Shown one piece after another: positions 45,831-57,936 of a DNA stretch of 64,000 bases. A model generated the notes under the pieces. It was not told the DNA's origin and did not search any database. It was given only the letters and a program-made list of their open reading frames with translations. The stretch covers positions 2,496,648 through 2,560,647 of the forward strand of contig CM073329.1 in NCBI GenBank assembly GCA_037043015.1, written 5' to 3'. Made by a program: the position numbers and the translations under genes. The first letter of the stretch is position 1, and each line of letters opens with the position of its first letter. Origin of the DNA: Bryum argenteum. Its lineage: Eukaryota > Streptophyta > Bryopsida > Bryales > Bryaceae.

Positions 45831-46170
45831 TCCTTAGACGCTCAAGCATGCCCTTGGGGCTGGGTGAGGGTTCGCAGCAGCTACCAAGAGGATGAGAAAG
45901 TGCCACCCCATCCTCCCTCCCATCCCTGGAATTTTAATTTGAACCCCCCCAAGGTCATTTTTGATGATTTTGATGATTTTGCGGCCCCAAATTACTCTAG
46001 GAGCCTACTCCTTGGCAATTTAAACCAATACACTAAAAAATTAGGGGGCTCCTTTACCCCTCCCCATCCAACGCTCATCCTCATCTTCATCCTCTTGGTA
46101 GCTGCTGCGAACCCTTAGGCCTTGGGGCTTACTTTTCAGTGTATTTTCAGTGGGGCTGGGCGTTGAATGG
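45831..46170. mobile_element. TTAA-flanked foldback element, decayed
   Basis: TTAA at 45827-45830 and 46171-46174. Ends are TCCTTAGACGCTC and the worn complement GGGCGTTGAATGG. Internal inverted copies of GGGTTCGCAGCAGCTACCAA lie at 45869 and near 46095-46115. The centre resembles the AGTGCTACC family (TAGGAGCCTACTCC, AAAAATTAGGGG). Confidence 0.6.
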
Positions 46171-46448
46171 TTAACAAAATCTCAATACCATTAGATTCCT
46201 TCTCACCCGAAAGTTCAGCAAATACAAAAGGAATGCAAATGCCGAGAAATTCATCCGATGTGGATGAGATCATCCATCCGTAGGAATGATTCGTCCACGG
46301 TGGACACTAGGTGGCAGTCAATAGGGAGGTCTCCGGGCGCTTGACCAGAGAAACCGAGTTCACGTAGAAAACCGGCTCCGCCCAATACTCGCTCCAGGCC
46401 AAGGGCCTCTTGATCGTAAGCGCGTCCCATTGACTTTCACGCCCCCCT

Positions 46449-46456
46449 TATATAAT
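46449..46456 (+). promoter_or_regulatory. TATA box of the VQ gene
   Basis: TATATAAT stands in a GC-richer stretch 290 bases before the VQ start codon. It is a typical plant core promoter position if the 5' UTR is ~250 bases. Confidence 0.45.
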
Positions 46457-46738
46457 AAGTAGCACCCTCAAAAAGCTACCGAACCCACAATCCCCTCCCT
46501 CACACTGACTCCCACAGTCGAAAATCCTCTCCACTAGCTCCTGCAATCCCACCTCCAATTCCCCTCGCATTGCTCTCCTTTTCAAATTGCGCTTCTTTCG
46601 AGCCCGAGCGCACTCGAATCGGTTGACCATTCCGTTTTCTAGCGCAAGTTCCCTAGTGAGAGTTTTGAATTCCGGAACTGCATCAATGCCGTTTTGCTGA
46701 TTCGGCGATTCGCAATTCGAAGTGAGCAAGTGATCGTG

Positions 46739-47197
46739 ATGGCTGGGAACGGCAAGGGGGGTAAGCCGGTGACGGGCGAGAAGAAGAAGCGCAAGAGGCC
46801 GTCGAAGAAGGTGCCGACGACGGTGTTGGAGTCGTCCAGTACCAATTTCATGGACTTAGTGCAGCAACTGACGGGGTCGGCGGACGATGCAGCGTCAGCG
46901 TTGGAGAAGCGGCCGATAGCTGCTGCAGGCATCATCCCTCCAGGTTCCGATTCATCGCTCCTGAACTCGTTCCTCTACAACGATAACTGCGAAACTTCCT
47001 CGTCGTCGTCGCGCCACTCGCCACCAGCACCACCGCCGCCGGCGGCGTTCCCACAGTTCACACTGGACCCCATTCTCGCCGCCCACGACGACGATTTCTA
47101 CTTCACCGGATCATCGAGCGATCTGCCGCTCTCATGGCGAGAGCCCACCTCCCATCCCGATTACTGGTACCACCAAATGGACGCAATGCGCGCTTAA
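46739..47197 (+). CDS. VQ-motif protein
   Basis: A single-exon 152-aa protein, start chosen at MAGNGKGGKPVTG because it follows the long leader and fits the family. The VQ motif FMDLVQQLTG (FxxxVQxLTG) lies at about residues 38-47. Before it is a Lys/Arg-rich stretch that could act as a nuclear signal (GEKKKRKRPSKK). After it comes a Ser/Pro-rich tail (SSSSRHSPPAPPPP) and a Trp/Tyr/Asp-rich end (HPDYWYHQMDAMRA). VQ proteins are short, mostly intronless nuclear cofactors that bind WRKY transcription factors or MAP-kinase modules and tune defence and development. The gene is intact. The bases before 46739 are open for 15 more codons but lack a better start. Confidence 0.9.
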   Translation: MAGNGKGGKPVTGEKKKRKRPSKKVPTTVLESSSTNFMDLVQQLTGSADDAASALEKRPIAAAGIIPPGSDSSLLNSFLYNDNCETSSSSSRHSPPAPPPPAAFPQFTLDPILAAHDDDFYFTGSSSDLPLSWREPTSHPDYWYHQMDAMRA

Positions 47198-47339
47198 ACT
47201 GCCTCAGTCTTGTACATTCAATGACATTCAAGCCCACTTCAGGCCTTTTTCGAGGCGATCAATGGTTTTGTGCCCACAGGGAGTGAAGGAAGCAATTTTG
47301 TAAACATCTTATACAGGGGGCTGCCTGCTTAATCACATT

Positions 47340-48850
47340 ATTAGAGGTGTATAAATTAGTGATTGCTGAGGCTTTTGTTTATATCGATGCCAGGATAGTT
47401 ACTATCATAACTACGGGTTCGTTTTTTTGTAATGAAACTGGAAAGTTCACCTTTTCTCGTAATGGAAAGCGGAAGCTTTTGTGCACATTGTTGCAATAGC
47501 TTGTCTTTGTAATGCTGTTGTTGGACTGGAGCTGCTGGTTGCATTAATCGAGATTGGGGTGTATGATTAGTGACTTCGATTAGTTGCTGAGGCTTGTTCC
47601 ATATCGATGCTAGCTATGACTATGGTTCATTCCATTCGAAGCATCTGGGCAGTGGTTGACAATTAGTGAGTTACTAATTGCGAGGGGTTCATCTGATAGT
47701 GGCTTGATTAGAGTCGGCGCTGGTATCTTGTATGCAATAATATACAGGCACTACTTAATCAGAGTTAGAGAGTATGATTAGTGACTTTGATTAGTGACTT
47801 TTATTAGTTGCTGAGGCTTGTTTCATATCGATGCTAGCTACTCTTATAACTATGGTTTATTCCATCGGAAGCTTTTGGGTGATTAGTGACATTGGTGAGT
47901 TACTAATTGCGAGGGGTTCATCTGATAGTGGCTTGATTAGAGTCGGCGCTGGTATCTTGTATGCAATGATATACAGGCTCTACTTAATCAGAGTTAGGGT
48001 GTATGATTAGTGACTTGGATTAGTGACTTTGATTAGTTGCTGAGGCTTGTTCCATATTGATGCTATCCACTATGGTTCATTCCATTGGAAGCTTTTGGGC
48101 AGTGGTTGACAATTAGTGAGTTACTAATTGCGAGGGGTTCATCTGATAGTGGCTTGATTAGAGTTGGAGCTGGTATTTTGTACGCAATAATGTACAGGCT
48201 CTACTTAATCAGAGTTAGGGTGTATGGTTAGTGACTTTGATTAGTTAGTAGGTGGCTGAGGCTTGCATGTGGAGAGCTGGTATACAGGGGCTGCTTAATC
48301 ACGATTAGTGTGTAGTCGTTTATGATTAGTGACTTTGATTGGTTGCTGAGGCTTGTTCCATATCGATGCCAGCCAACTATGGTTCATTTCATTGGAAGCT
48401 TTTGGGTGATTAGTGACAATTAGTAAGTTACTAATTGCGAGGGGTTCATTTGATAGTGGCTTGATTAGAGTTGGAGCTGGGTATCTTGTATGCAATAATA
48501 TACACGCTCTACTTAATCAGAGTTAGGTGTATGGTTAGTGACATTGATTAGTTAGTACGTTGCTGAGGCTTATAACTATGGTTCATTCCATTGGAGGCTT
48601 TTGGGCAGTGGTTGGCAATTAGTGACATTGGCGACTTACTAATTGCGAGGGGTTCATCTGATAGTGGCTTGATTAGATTCGGTATCTTGTATGCAATGAT
48701 ATACAGGCACTACTTAATCAGAGTTAGGGTGTATGGTTAGTGACATTGATTAGTTAGTAGGTTGCTGAGGCTTGCTTATGGAGAGCTGCTTAATCACGAT
48801 TAGGGTGGAGTGGGTTATGATTAGTGAATGGTTGTTTACTGAGGCTTGTG
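47340..48850. repeat. ~225-bp tandem array after the VQ gene, about seven units
   Basis: GCTGAGGCTTGTTCCATATC-like starts recur near 47367, 47587, 47810, 48040, 48257, 48344, 48560 and 48764. Each is followed by AACTATGGTTCATTCCATT, ACTAATTGCGAGGGGTTCAT and ACTTAATCAGAGTTAG. Some units are shortened. The first overlaps the likely 3' UTR of the VQ gene, so the array may have grown from it. Confidence 0.9.
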
Positions 48851-50510
48851 CATTTTGATGAATCCAATTGCAATCGTTAGTATTATGATTCAAATAATTT
48901 GCTTGCAATAGCAACAACATGTTCCATGTTTAAAATCCCTAGAACGAAGTTACATGTATTTTATGAATCACACCATCTTGGCTTAATGTGAAAAATAGTA
49001 GAAATGATTTGGGTTTAATCCATCAAATATGGGTGAAAATAGACATTGAATGAAGAAGTTGTGGCTCTGCAAGGTTTCAACCGTTCATCCAAAAATAAAC
49101 ATTGAATGAAGATTTTGTGGCTCTTCAAAGTTTCAACCCTTCATACAGAATAAAGATTGAATGAAGAAGTTGTGGCTCTTCAAAGTTTCAATTGTTCACC
49201 TAGAATGTTGAATTTTTGACATAGGTGATGTCACATGGTTCATTGTACATATAATGCTTGATTTAAGACTCTGAGTACAATCAATACTAGCATGTTACAC
49301 CCATGGAGAGTATAAGCGTATTGGTTGGTGTAATGACAAGTTTACTTGTTTCTACTAGTAGAGGTTTATAAGACAATAGTAAAGGATGATAAATTTACAA
49401 CAAGAAACTCCGAGGGTTACAATTTGGTAATCAGCTCAGAAACCACCAGTCAAATTTCAGACTTGTATACCCATTGGGAAATTCAATTTTGGAAGATGTG
49501 CAAAGTATGAAAAGGATTGGACCAATCAAAAAAACCAATACTATATTAGTTATGAAATCTAAAAGAGGAACCCATGAGTGTACCAGTACCATGATGTACA
49601 CCATGATTACATTGAAATTTGAAGTTGCAAGCTATACTATACCTCCTACTTGGATAAGTCTAGTGAACAGTTGCTGATGTTGTATGGATTTTGAGCCACC
49701 TACTAAAAACTTGGTACTTCATCCACAACTTTCCATTCAACAATATTTTTGATTGGTTTATTCTTCTTCTTTTGTTCTTGGTTCGCTTAACATTCTGTCC
49801 GAACATAAGCTATTTAATTTATGTTACCTTTTGCATGCATGGGGTCCCATTTGTTTGATTATCAAAGGAAAATCAATGTTGTTGAAATTGATGTTGTGGA
49901 TTCTTCACTGTAACAGTCGGTGTTCTTTTGTTAATTCAAATGGTCTTTGAATTTGGTAAAAGACCGTTGAATAGTCCTAGTACCAATGCCGTGCAATCTC
50001 ATACAAGTGAGATTCTTGGATATAAGGGTCAAGGATAAGTACAAATATGGAATTTTAGAACATTCTTTTTCATGTATACTTGAATCTGTACTTGAGGAAA
50101 CCTTCTATTGGTGGAAAAAAGAAAAGTGGATTTAAAATGGAGGTGATGAATTCTTAATTGCCCAAGATGCTGATAAACGATATTTTGGATGAACGGCAGA
50201 AACTTTGGAGAGTCATAATTTCTTCATCTAGACTCCGTTTTGGACGAAATGTCAAAATCATTGGTTTGGTTCCCATTTTAGCATTTTCATTTCAAAGTGA
50301 GAATGTTGAATTTATGTGATCATTGTTGAGTACTAATATGTTACGATCTCACAATCTATGAGGCCTCATTTAACCCACATCACCTACAACAAGTATACTA
50401 CAAGATTGTACGGTTGAGATCTAGATAGCTTGCCTTCATTTTCACCTATGACACTTTGCATAAAATTATGTTCCTAGCCTATAGACCCACCTTCGGGCGT
50501 TCAAGGGTTA
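48851..50510. other. Intergenic; possible worn TTAA element near its end
   Basis: A phrase AAGAAGTTGTGGCTCT recurs three times at 49050-49180. 50330-50507 has wording of the second TTAA family (TACGATCTCACAA, AAGATTGTACGGTTGAGATC) and ends GGGCGTTCAAGGGTTAA, a piggyBac-type right end. No gene seen. Confidence 0.45.
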
Positions 50511-50724
50511 AGAGTTAGACTTGAGGTTCTTAAAACCAAAAAACAATAATATATTACAAACCTTAAGTTTTAAGATTTGAGTGTATGACAAACGTATCAA
50601 ATTGTTATATAAGACTTTTGATATTCCATATATTTTAAAAAAAGAAAAAGAAAAAAGAAAATAACACTTTCTTTATCAAAGTCCAACAACATGTTTGTTC
50701 ATTGTAATTGCGGCAAAGCAAGAA

Positions 50725-51045
50725 GGCACCACAAGCCTTGGCTTGGTGGTTAGGGCTCATGGCACCCAATAAGGAGGTCGTGGGTTTTGTTCCCCATGTC
50801 GGCGTGGTGCTCACCCAACTATTGTGGGGGTCCTTGGACCTTGTTGTATGGGTACCTCAAAGCCCGTTATGGGGATACTATGTCAAGTATCTTCAAGGCA
50901 CTAGAAACTAGCATAGTTATAGTGTCCACCTTCGAGAGGGGGAAGTAGTATTGTTCCAATTTCGCCTTGTCGGGATATTAGCATTACAAACAAACACTTC
51001 ATTCACGCCCCGACCAGAGTTTCTATTCATTTTTAAATTTTTCTA
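50725..51045 (+). mobile_element. tRNA-type SINE, copy 3 (full length)
   Basis: Head GGCACCACAAGCCTTGGCTT with a box-A-like TGGCTTGGTGGTTAGGG and a box-B-like GTCGTGGGTTTTGTTCC. The body and the tail (GACCAGAGTTTCTATTC) match the copies at 10138 and 12136. No coding capacity. Confidence 0.85.
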
Positions 51046-51794
51046 TTCATCTTCTTGCAAAGCAAAGTAAATGAGAAATTGAAAGTGGATAGGTCAATGA
51101 ACCTTATAGTTGGGTCAAATGCAAAGACTTTGTGTGGATGAGGATCGACAATCTAATGCATGTAATGCAAGTGGATACTTGGGGAGCATAATAATTAGAT
51201 ATTTAGTCGGTGATAACATATCAAGAAGTGCATTCTTTTGATGAAAAAGGGAATCAAAAAGGCGTTTCATTTCATTGTTGTGTGGGGAGAATGTTTCAAG
51301 TGGTTGACCAAGTTCCTTAGCATGGACTTTAGTGGCTTCCCAAATTTCAAGGGAGTGTCAGCAAGGGATTCCTTTGCTTGGAATCTAGTCATGCCGGAGC
51401 TCATGTAGGGAAGGTAGGGTGTCCGAAAGTCAAGCTGATGCAATCCTCTCACTTTTTTGTCATTTTCTACTTGATTCTGTCACAACAGTGTCATTGATAG
51501 TGGGTAACTTCACCCCTCATGTTGCAACGAGCCTTTGGTCAGGCTCTCAGTTACTAAATATAGATTGTATGAAGTTGAGAATTTTTGGGGGGTGTAGAAG
51601 TTTTCCTTACCTTTCTGAAGAGTCATTTTGAGCTTCGGAATTCCTCATACTTTATGAGATATTTGTGGTCAAAGTTTAAAAATGCTATTTGAAAATTTGC
51701 CCAGAATTGCCCAAAGTGTGGTGTATGCTCCGATTTATTCTCGGAATGTGCCTGATTAGATCACACAGTAACTTCGGAAATTCACCAAGAGTTG

Positions 51795-51830
<36 letters not shown>

Positions 51831-51935
51831 GTTAGTTTTGTAATTTTGTACATGTAGAAGAGGTACTGAGGTATGATATCACTGTTTGGATCAGCAATCC
51901 AAGAATTTTTCACATGCCTTTTTTTAATGTCTTAA
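51046..51935. other. Intergenic; 42-base T-run
   Basis: The T-run is at 51798-51839. The rest has no feature I can support. Confidence 0.4.
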
Positions 51936-52854
51936 CCCCTAAAAATCCAGGAAAACCGATTCGGTTTTCTGAGATTTCGGGCAGCTCGTTTTAAGCATTT
52001 AAATTTATATTTTTGCCTAAGATTTTTATTGGGTGCTTCCCATACAATAATGTGTATGTGGTAAAATTTTCAAAGTCAAATTTTAATTTTATAACCTTCA
52101 CCTAGAAATTTTAGGTTTCAGGTCCTAAACGGGCAGTTTAAAATATTTTTTTTTAATTTTTTTTTTTTTAGAAATATGTTCATTACCAAATTACTATTCA
52201 AATTCCAAAGTATCCGAAGTCAAAAAGTTTACCAATTTTACAAGGGCAGCCTCCAAAACTTCCAAAAACAATCTTCACAATTTCTAGTAATTTTACAATT
52301 TTTTCTTTCAAAAATTGCCAAAATTCGAGATTTTGGATTTTTTCCAAGATTTTTTTTTTTTTTTTTTCAAAATTCACATTATCATAAATGCACCTTCTCA
52401 CCGTTGAGATTTTTCTCAAACTAAATATATCATACGTGGTGCTTGTTTTACTATATGGTTGTTTTTAGACCTTCTTTCATAAAATATTTTACGTTAAGGT
52501 CAAAAAGTGGAATTGGTCTCTAAAATTTTTCATGAGCATACCCAACTTGATTACCTACATGAAAAAAAATGAGGGAAAAATATTTGGAATAACAATCATC
52601 AAGTTGCCCTTGGCACCATTTAGACAATGCCTCTCACGCAGCGGCAAACTTTGATTGTTATGATCTCACAAATGACAAACATCCAACGGTTGAAATTTTG
52701 ACCAGTCCTTTGTATACAAGTTAGGTACAAGATCTTACGGTTCAAAGTCTAAAACCAGAAAAAAAAAGTTTCTCCATTTCCCCATTTCCCAACGAAGGTG
52801 AAAAATGGCAGTTTTTGGTTCTGGAGGTCGAGGAAACCCCTGGATTTTTAGGGG
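51936..52854. mobile_element. piggyBac-type element, 919 bp, non-coding
   Basis: TTAA at 51932-51935 and 52855-52858. The 16-base ends CCCCTAAAAATCCAGG and CCTGGATTTTTAGGGG are perfect complements. The AT-rich interior contains ACCCAACTTGATTACCTACA and TACAAGTTAGGTACAAGATC, shared with 54143-54646 and, partly, with 53090-53330. Confidence 0.88.
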
Positions 52855-52858
52855 TTAA

Positions 52859-53333
52859 GATTGGACTTTGCATTTGCATTTCAACATACCTTCATGTGAA
52901 TGATCAAGTATTTCTACAGGTGGGACATAGGTCAAATAAGGGTAAAAACTATGTAAAGGTAATTATAACCCGCTTAGGAACAAGGAGTTGAAGAGCCTCA
53001 ATTCAAATTTACTCTTGAAATTGGTTTATTTGCTTTACGAAACACTTCAAACTCATTTTATAACTAGGGAAAAAAACATTCTTTTTCAACTTTGAATATT
53101 ATGATCTCACAGTTGTATACAAATGTAACTCAAGTATCCACGACATGAAATGATACAATATGATTTCAATATGCTACAAAAGTAACTCAAGTACAAGATT
53201 TCATACAGACATACATGTACAAGTTAGGTACTAGATCCTACGGTTACATACTTTTAAAATATGCACCTTGCAATGATTGAGCGTTGTTTTGCGGCTTTTT
53301 GGCAGTTTTGAGGCCTACGACATTAGGGGTTAA
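52859..53333. mobile_element. Partial relative of the 919-bp element
   Basis: 53090-53250 repeats the right-half wording of the 919-bp element (TATGATCTCACA, ACAAGTTAGGTACTAGATCC) and the stretch ends ATTAGGGGTTAA at ~53329. No matching left end is visible, so it is truncated or rearranged. Confidence 0.5.
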
Positions 53334-53514
53334 ACAATGCAAAATTTATTCCCTCCATTCTTATAGTGGGGTTAGGGCCATTGGAAATGACCAATCACTT
53401 CAATGTGGCATGCAAATGGGCCCTTCCGGCCATGGATACCACTCAAGGGACTTCCTTTTTATATGAAGTTAAAAGAGACATCCTAATGTCCGGGAGGAGC
53501 ATAAGGCACTTGTA

Positions 53515-53595
<81 letters not shown>

Positions 53596-54138
53596 TATAT
53601 ATCGACCAACTAAATTTTAAAAATAAAGGAACAAAGATACATGAACTTTTGACATAATTTTCTATTTACAGTATGAATAGATGGAAAAACTTATGAGATT
53701 TTGAGGATTCTTGAGTGGTTAAACTAGAATATCACAACCCTCTTGTTAGTTTCTACGATAACGATGTGTAAATTTTTGTTCAATTTGGTGTAAATTTGAA
53801 CAAGAACATAAATCTATATTTATTCTTTTCTTCATGACAAATTACTTTCATATTTGTAGATGTCACCAATTTGAAAATACGATTTTTATTTTTTATTTTT
53901 ATATATTCATTAAAATCAAACAAATGTTTCGTTCATAGTTCAAGCAAAAACCCTCGCCCAACCCAATTTCTTGAGAGATTATTTGAGCATTTTAAAATAT
54001 CTCTTAACTTTTACTTTGCCCAAACACACTATATGTATTAACCATTTTAAATCATTAAAAACCATTACCCCTATAACCAACAAGCTCAGTAAAGCATTGA
54101 ATATAAAATGTGAAATTTTAAGATATCAAGGTGATTTA
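53334..54138. other. Intergenic with AT microsatellite
   Basis: 53517-53592 is an uninterrupted (AT)n run of about 38 units. The rest is AT-rich with no gene. Confidence 0.6.
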
Positions 54139-54142
54139 TTAA

Positions 54143-54646
54143 CCCCTAATTATCATTAAAACTCAAAATGAGTTTTTGCGATTTTAGGCAGCCCATTTGA
54201 AAAGGTTAAAATTAATACAGCTAATGTGGTACATGTTTTTGGACCTTATTCTAGAAACAATCTGCATGAAGGTCAATAAAGCAGAATGAGTCTCTAAAAT
54301 TTTGCATGAGCGTTACCCAACTTGATTACCTACATGAAAAAAAAATATACCCGAAATGTTTGAGGTAACAAACTTCAACTTGCTCTTGGCACCCTCTACA
54401 CTATGTGTCCCGTGCAATGGCCAAAATAACTTTTGCATCAACTTTGAACGTTATGTTTCCACAATGGAGAAAGATCTAACAGTTGAACATTTGAGTAGCA
54501 ACTCAAAAACAAGTAAGGTGTAAGATAAGACGGTTTGAAGTCTAGAATTAGATAAAGGATTTGATTCACATGACCGAGAGTGCACAGGACTTTAAAAAGG
54601 CAATTTTGAAACTTCTTTCTCCTAAATCTAAAAGGAAATTTAGGGG
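54143..54646. mobile_element. piggyBac-type element, 504 bp, second family
   Basis: TTAA at 54139-54142 and 54647-54650. Ends CCCCTAATTATC and AATTTAGGGG pair over the first ~8 bases. It shares TACCCAACTTGATTACCTAC and other phrases with the 919-bp element, so it is a shorter member of that family. Confidence 0.8.
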
Positions 54647-54650
54647 TTAA

Positions 54651-55152
54651 GTGATTTGTGACGGGAACTTAGGACTTTCATTCTCTGTAAAGAAAAGAGG
54701 GCACATTTTAATTTTATTAAATTTCATTAACCAATCAATAAAGAATCAAGTTGAGTACCAAACTTAGAGTAGTAGGAAACCAATAGCTCTCACGAACACG
54801 GTTTTAGTATGCAATTCATATAATTCTTGAAAAAGCCTATCTATCTACTAATGGTCTTAAGCACTAAATGCTCATGCATACAAACCTTAGACAATCAACA
54901 ACTTGCTTTGGCCATTTTGTACTCATCCAACCCTTCCCTTTTTGGTGTACGAATCGATGTGATGTTTAATTTTGAAAGACATAACCCACATTGAGTTGAA
55001 GGCCTTAGTCAAGAATTTGAAGTTTAAAAGTTGTGGATACAAAATGTTTAAGAGTTGCAAGTGTTTACATTTGAACACTAATAACTTCAATATTTTAAGT
55101 CGCATGATTTGTGCATGAGAAAAATCAATCAATCATGCAAGAAGGGTAACAA
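54651..55152. other. Intergenic, no gene seen
   Basis: AT-rich DNA. A 69-codon minus-strand frame at 54923-55132 resembles nothing I know. Confidence 0.4.
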
Positions 55153-55440
55153 ACCTCAATCTCTTGAATATGGCGCTATCTTGCTAAAACGGTGCGTTTT
55201 CTAGTGCAAAACAACATAGGTTTTTGTCAGTGTTTGACCTCGAAGAACAATGTTTCTGAACAACGTTGCCGCTTTTGGATGGCCGTTGAGGAACATTTGC
55301 TCTTCGACAAGATATTTCTCAGCGGCCGTTCAAGAAGAGCAATGTTTAGAAATATTGCTTTTGAGGCTTCGATGGCCGTTTTCAAAGATCTAAAACTATC
55401 AAAATGTGTGGTGTTAGGAATTTTTTTGTGATATAACGAA
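55153..55440. mobile_element. Partial CCTCAATTCCG-type MITE
   Basis: It starts AACCTCAATCTCTTGAATAT and has GGCCGTTGAGGAAC and CAGCGGCCGTTC blocks also found in the element at 41449. The right terminus is not present. It borders the left edge of duplicate B. Confidence 0.55.
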
Positions 55441-55589
55441 CATGAACTTCAGATATGGACGCCACCTCTATACTTGTTGGTTTCAGGTATTCTTTCCTGT
55501 AATTTGAATGCGGACACATGAGAAACTTCTTTTATAAGAATATATCATCTTACTTACGATTAATGCTCAACAAGTGAAAGTCTCTGAAT

Positions 55590-55845
55590 CCCCAATTCCG
55601 TTAGAATGGCGTTATGCCGCTAAAATGGCACACCTTAACTTTCTGAACTGCAGTTCAAAAACCATGTGATATAACAGAATTTGAAGGTGATATTATGGAA
55701 AATGAGTGACAATGTATATAATGGAGTGATATTATAAAAAAAAAAACTGTGATATAACATAATACACCACTCCTTGTGAGCGCATATGTAAGATTTGGTA
55801 TGACAAAATGGCACATGGCACAGTGCCATTTTAACGGAATTGAGG
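55590..55845. mobile_element. MITE of the CCCCAATTCCG family, copy 3
   Basis: Ends CCCCAATTCCGTTAGAATGG and GCCATTTTAACGGAATTGAG pair; 256 bp. It sits inside duplicate B and is absent from duplicate A, so it inserted after the duplication. Confidence 0.85.
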
Positions 55846-56309
55846 ATACTGATGTAATTTGAGCTTTCTTATTCAAGGAATGTGGTCTTCTATGTCTTAT
55901 TACCGGGAGTCATGGAAATTTGGACTTGCAAATCCAATCTTTCGATGTTTCTTGCGACCAGATGGATAATTTGGTTGGTATATTCTGGAAATTTGATGGA
56001 ATGGAATCGGAGGAAAGCTTCCGTAGCTTCACGTCTGTTCGGTCATCGTGGCTGAAAGGCACTCTTCACCTTAAAAGCCTTGGGTCCTTCCGATCCCTTG
56101 CTCGCCATCGCCATTGTTTGCTGATCGCCATTGTTTGCTGTTTGCTGGTGGAGCACCTCCTGAGTAATCGCCACCATTGTGCACTTGCGGGAGGGACGAG
56201 AATCCGTAAGAACTCGCCGTTTTGGGCGTCCAATTGCTTGAGTTCAGTCACGTTCATAGCTTCTGTTCCGGCGGCCGAGGTCTCAAGAGGCAGAGTTGGA
56301 CTTGGAGTT

Positions 56310-57180
56310 GTACAGTTGGTGTTTCAGAGAGGAATTGAGTCATTTGTATACTTGGTGTTGCTGCGGGAGGTAGAGTCGTTTTAGATTTGTATTTAAATCT
56401 TCATTTCAGTGTAGTTTGTGTTAGTGGCATCGCGAGAGATACAACGTTTCATCACCTTTTCATTGGAGTCACGTTTCGTTAAGTCATTAGTATACTTGGT
56501 GCTGCTCCGAGAGTTAGAGTCTTTTCAGGTTTGTACTGAGATCGGTTCGGTGTAGTTTGTGTTAGGAGCATCACGAGAGATACAACGTTTCATCATCTTT
56601 TCAATAGAGTCACGTTTCATTAGAGTCATTTGTATACTTGATGAGGCTGCGAGAGTTAGAGTCTTTTCAGCTTTGTATTTAGATCTTCATTTCATTGTAG
56701 TTTGTGTTAGTGGCATCACGAGAGATACAACGTTTTCATCATCTTTTCAATAGAGTCACGTTTCATTAGAGTCGTTTGTATACTTGGTGCAGCTCCAAGA
56801 GTTACAGTCTTTTCAGCTTTGTATTTAGATCTTCATTTCAATGTAGTTTGTGCTGGTGGCATCACGAGGGATACAACGTTTCATCACCTTTTCATTAGAT
56901 TGACGTTTCATTAGAGTCATTTGTATACTTGGTGCTGCTAGAGTTAGAGTCTTTTCAGCTTTGTATTGAGATCTTTGTTTTGTTGTAGTTTGTGTTAGTG
57001 GCATGACAAGAGATACAATGTTTCATCACTTTTTTATTAGAGTCACGTTTCAAAGAGTCATTTGCGTAATTGGTGATGCTGCAAGAGTTAGTATTTTCAG
57101 CTTTGTATTGAGATTTTCATTTCGGTGTAGTTTGTGTTAGTGGCATCACGAGAGATACAACGTTTCATCACGTTTTCGTG
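56310..57180. repeat. ~145-bp tandem array, six units
   Basis: Units centred on TTTGTATACTTGGTGCTGCT near 56345, 56490, 56630, 56775, 56918 and 57060. Each continues with TTAGAGTCTTTTCAGCTTTG, GTAGTTTGTGTTAGTGGCAT and GAGATACAACGTTTCATCA. Duplicate A keeps one unit (~39110-39240), so the array grew in B. Confidence 0.9.
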
Positions 57181-57336
57181 TGGCTATGGCCACTTGGGTC
57201 TTTGTAAAAGTAACCAAGGGTGGTGTCTATAGTAGAGATATTGGCATGCGATCCATCTTTTTCCACCAAGCTACAATATGGTGTATGAAATGATCTAATT
57301 CTTGTTTTACATTGATGATGTTGGTTCAAGAACACC

Positions 57337-57936
57337 ATGAAGAACTTCGAAAATATCGAGGAGGCTTTGGCAGAGTTGCCAAACGAGAGCTACTTTGTAA
57401 AAAAACTCTGTGCAAGCAATGTAGGCGCAATTACACGTACCGCAACGAGAGCTCATTATCAAGTGGTATGTTCTTTTGCTTTTCATCTTTGTTTTGCGGT
57501 ATCTCTTGTTTTTAGTTCCGATAGACACTGAATGAAAAAAAAAATTGGAACTGGTTCTCACTATTTACAACTTTGGTTTGGAGATGTGTCACTCTATTTA
57601 AACTCTTTTGTTTTTTTTTTGCAGTTTATGCCAAAATGGTTCATCGAACGTTATGGAGACAAAACCACGCGGTCTATTGTACTTCAAACGGTCCACAACA
57701 ACAATTGGGACTGTCAACTTAGCATGAGTGTTACCAAAACACGCAACCGAGAAGTGGTCTTGGGTGGTGGATGGAGGGATTTTGTTGCTAGCCATGGCCT
57801 CGTTGTAGGTGACGTGATTATTTTCAGCTGGAAAGCGCAAGGCTATGCAATAAGTCGTGACTTAGTTTGCTTCTCAAACTTGCTTTTACAACCTTCATCA
57901 ACTATTGTGGATCACAAGATTTGGTGCTTCATGTAA
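57337..57936 (+). CDS. B3-domain gene, copy B, C-terminally altered
   Basis: Exons 57337-57462 and 57625-57936 join in phase (HYQ|FMPKWF), giving 145 aa. The start is MKNFENIEEALAELP, though upstream exons are possible. B3 motifs match copy A: MPKWFIERYGDKTTRSIVLQ, NNNWDCQLSMSV, GGWRDFVASHGLVVGDVIIF. After VIIFSWKA, 44 bases present in A are missing. The frame shifts and the last B3 strand is replaced by an unrelated tail (ISRDLVCFSNLLLQPSSTIV). A B3 fold without its closing strand may not bind DNA. Unlike A it has no stop at the exon 2 start. Identity between copies is high, so the duplication is recent or both were kept for a time. Confidence 0.62.
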
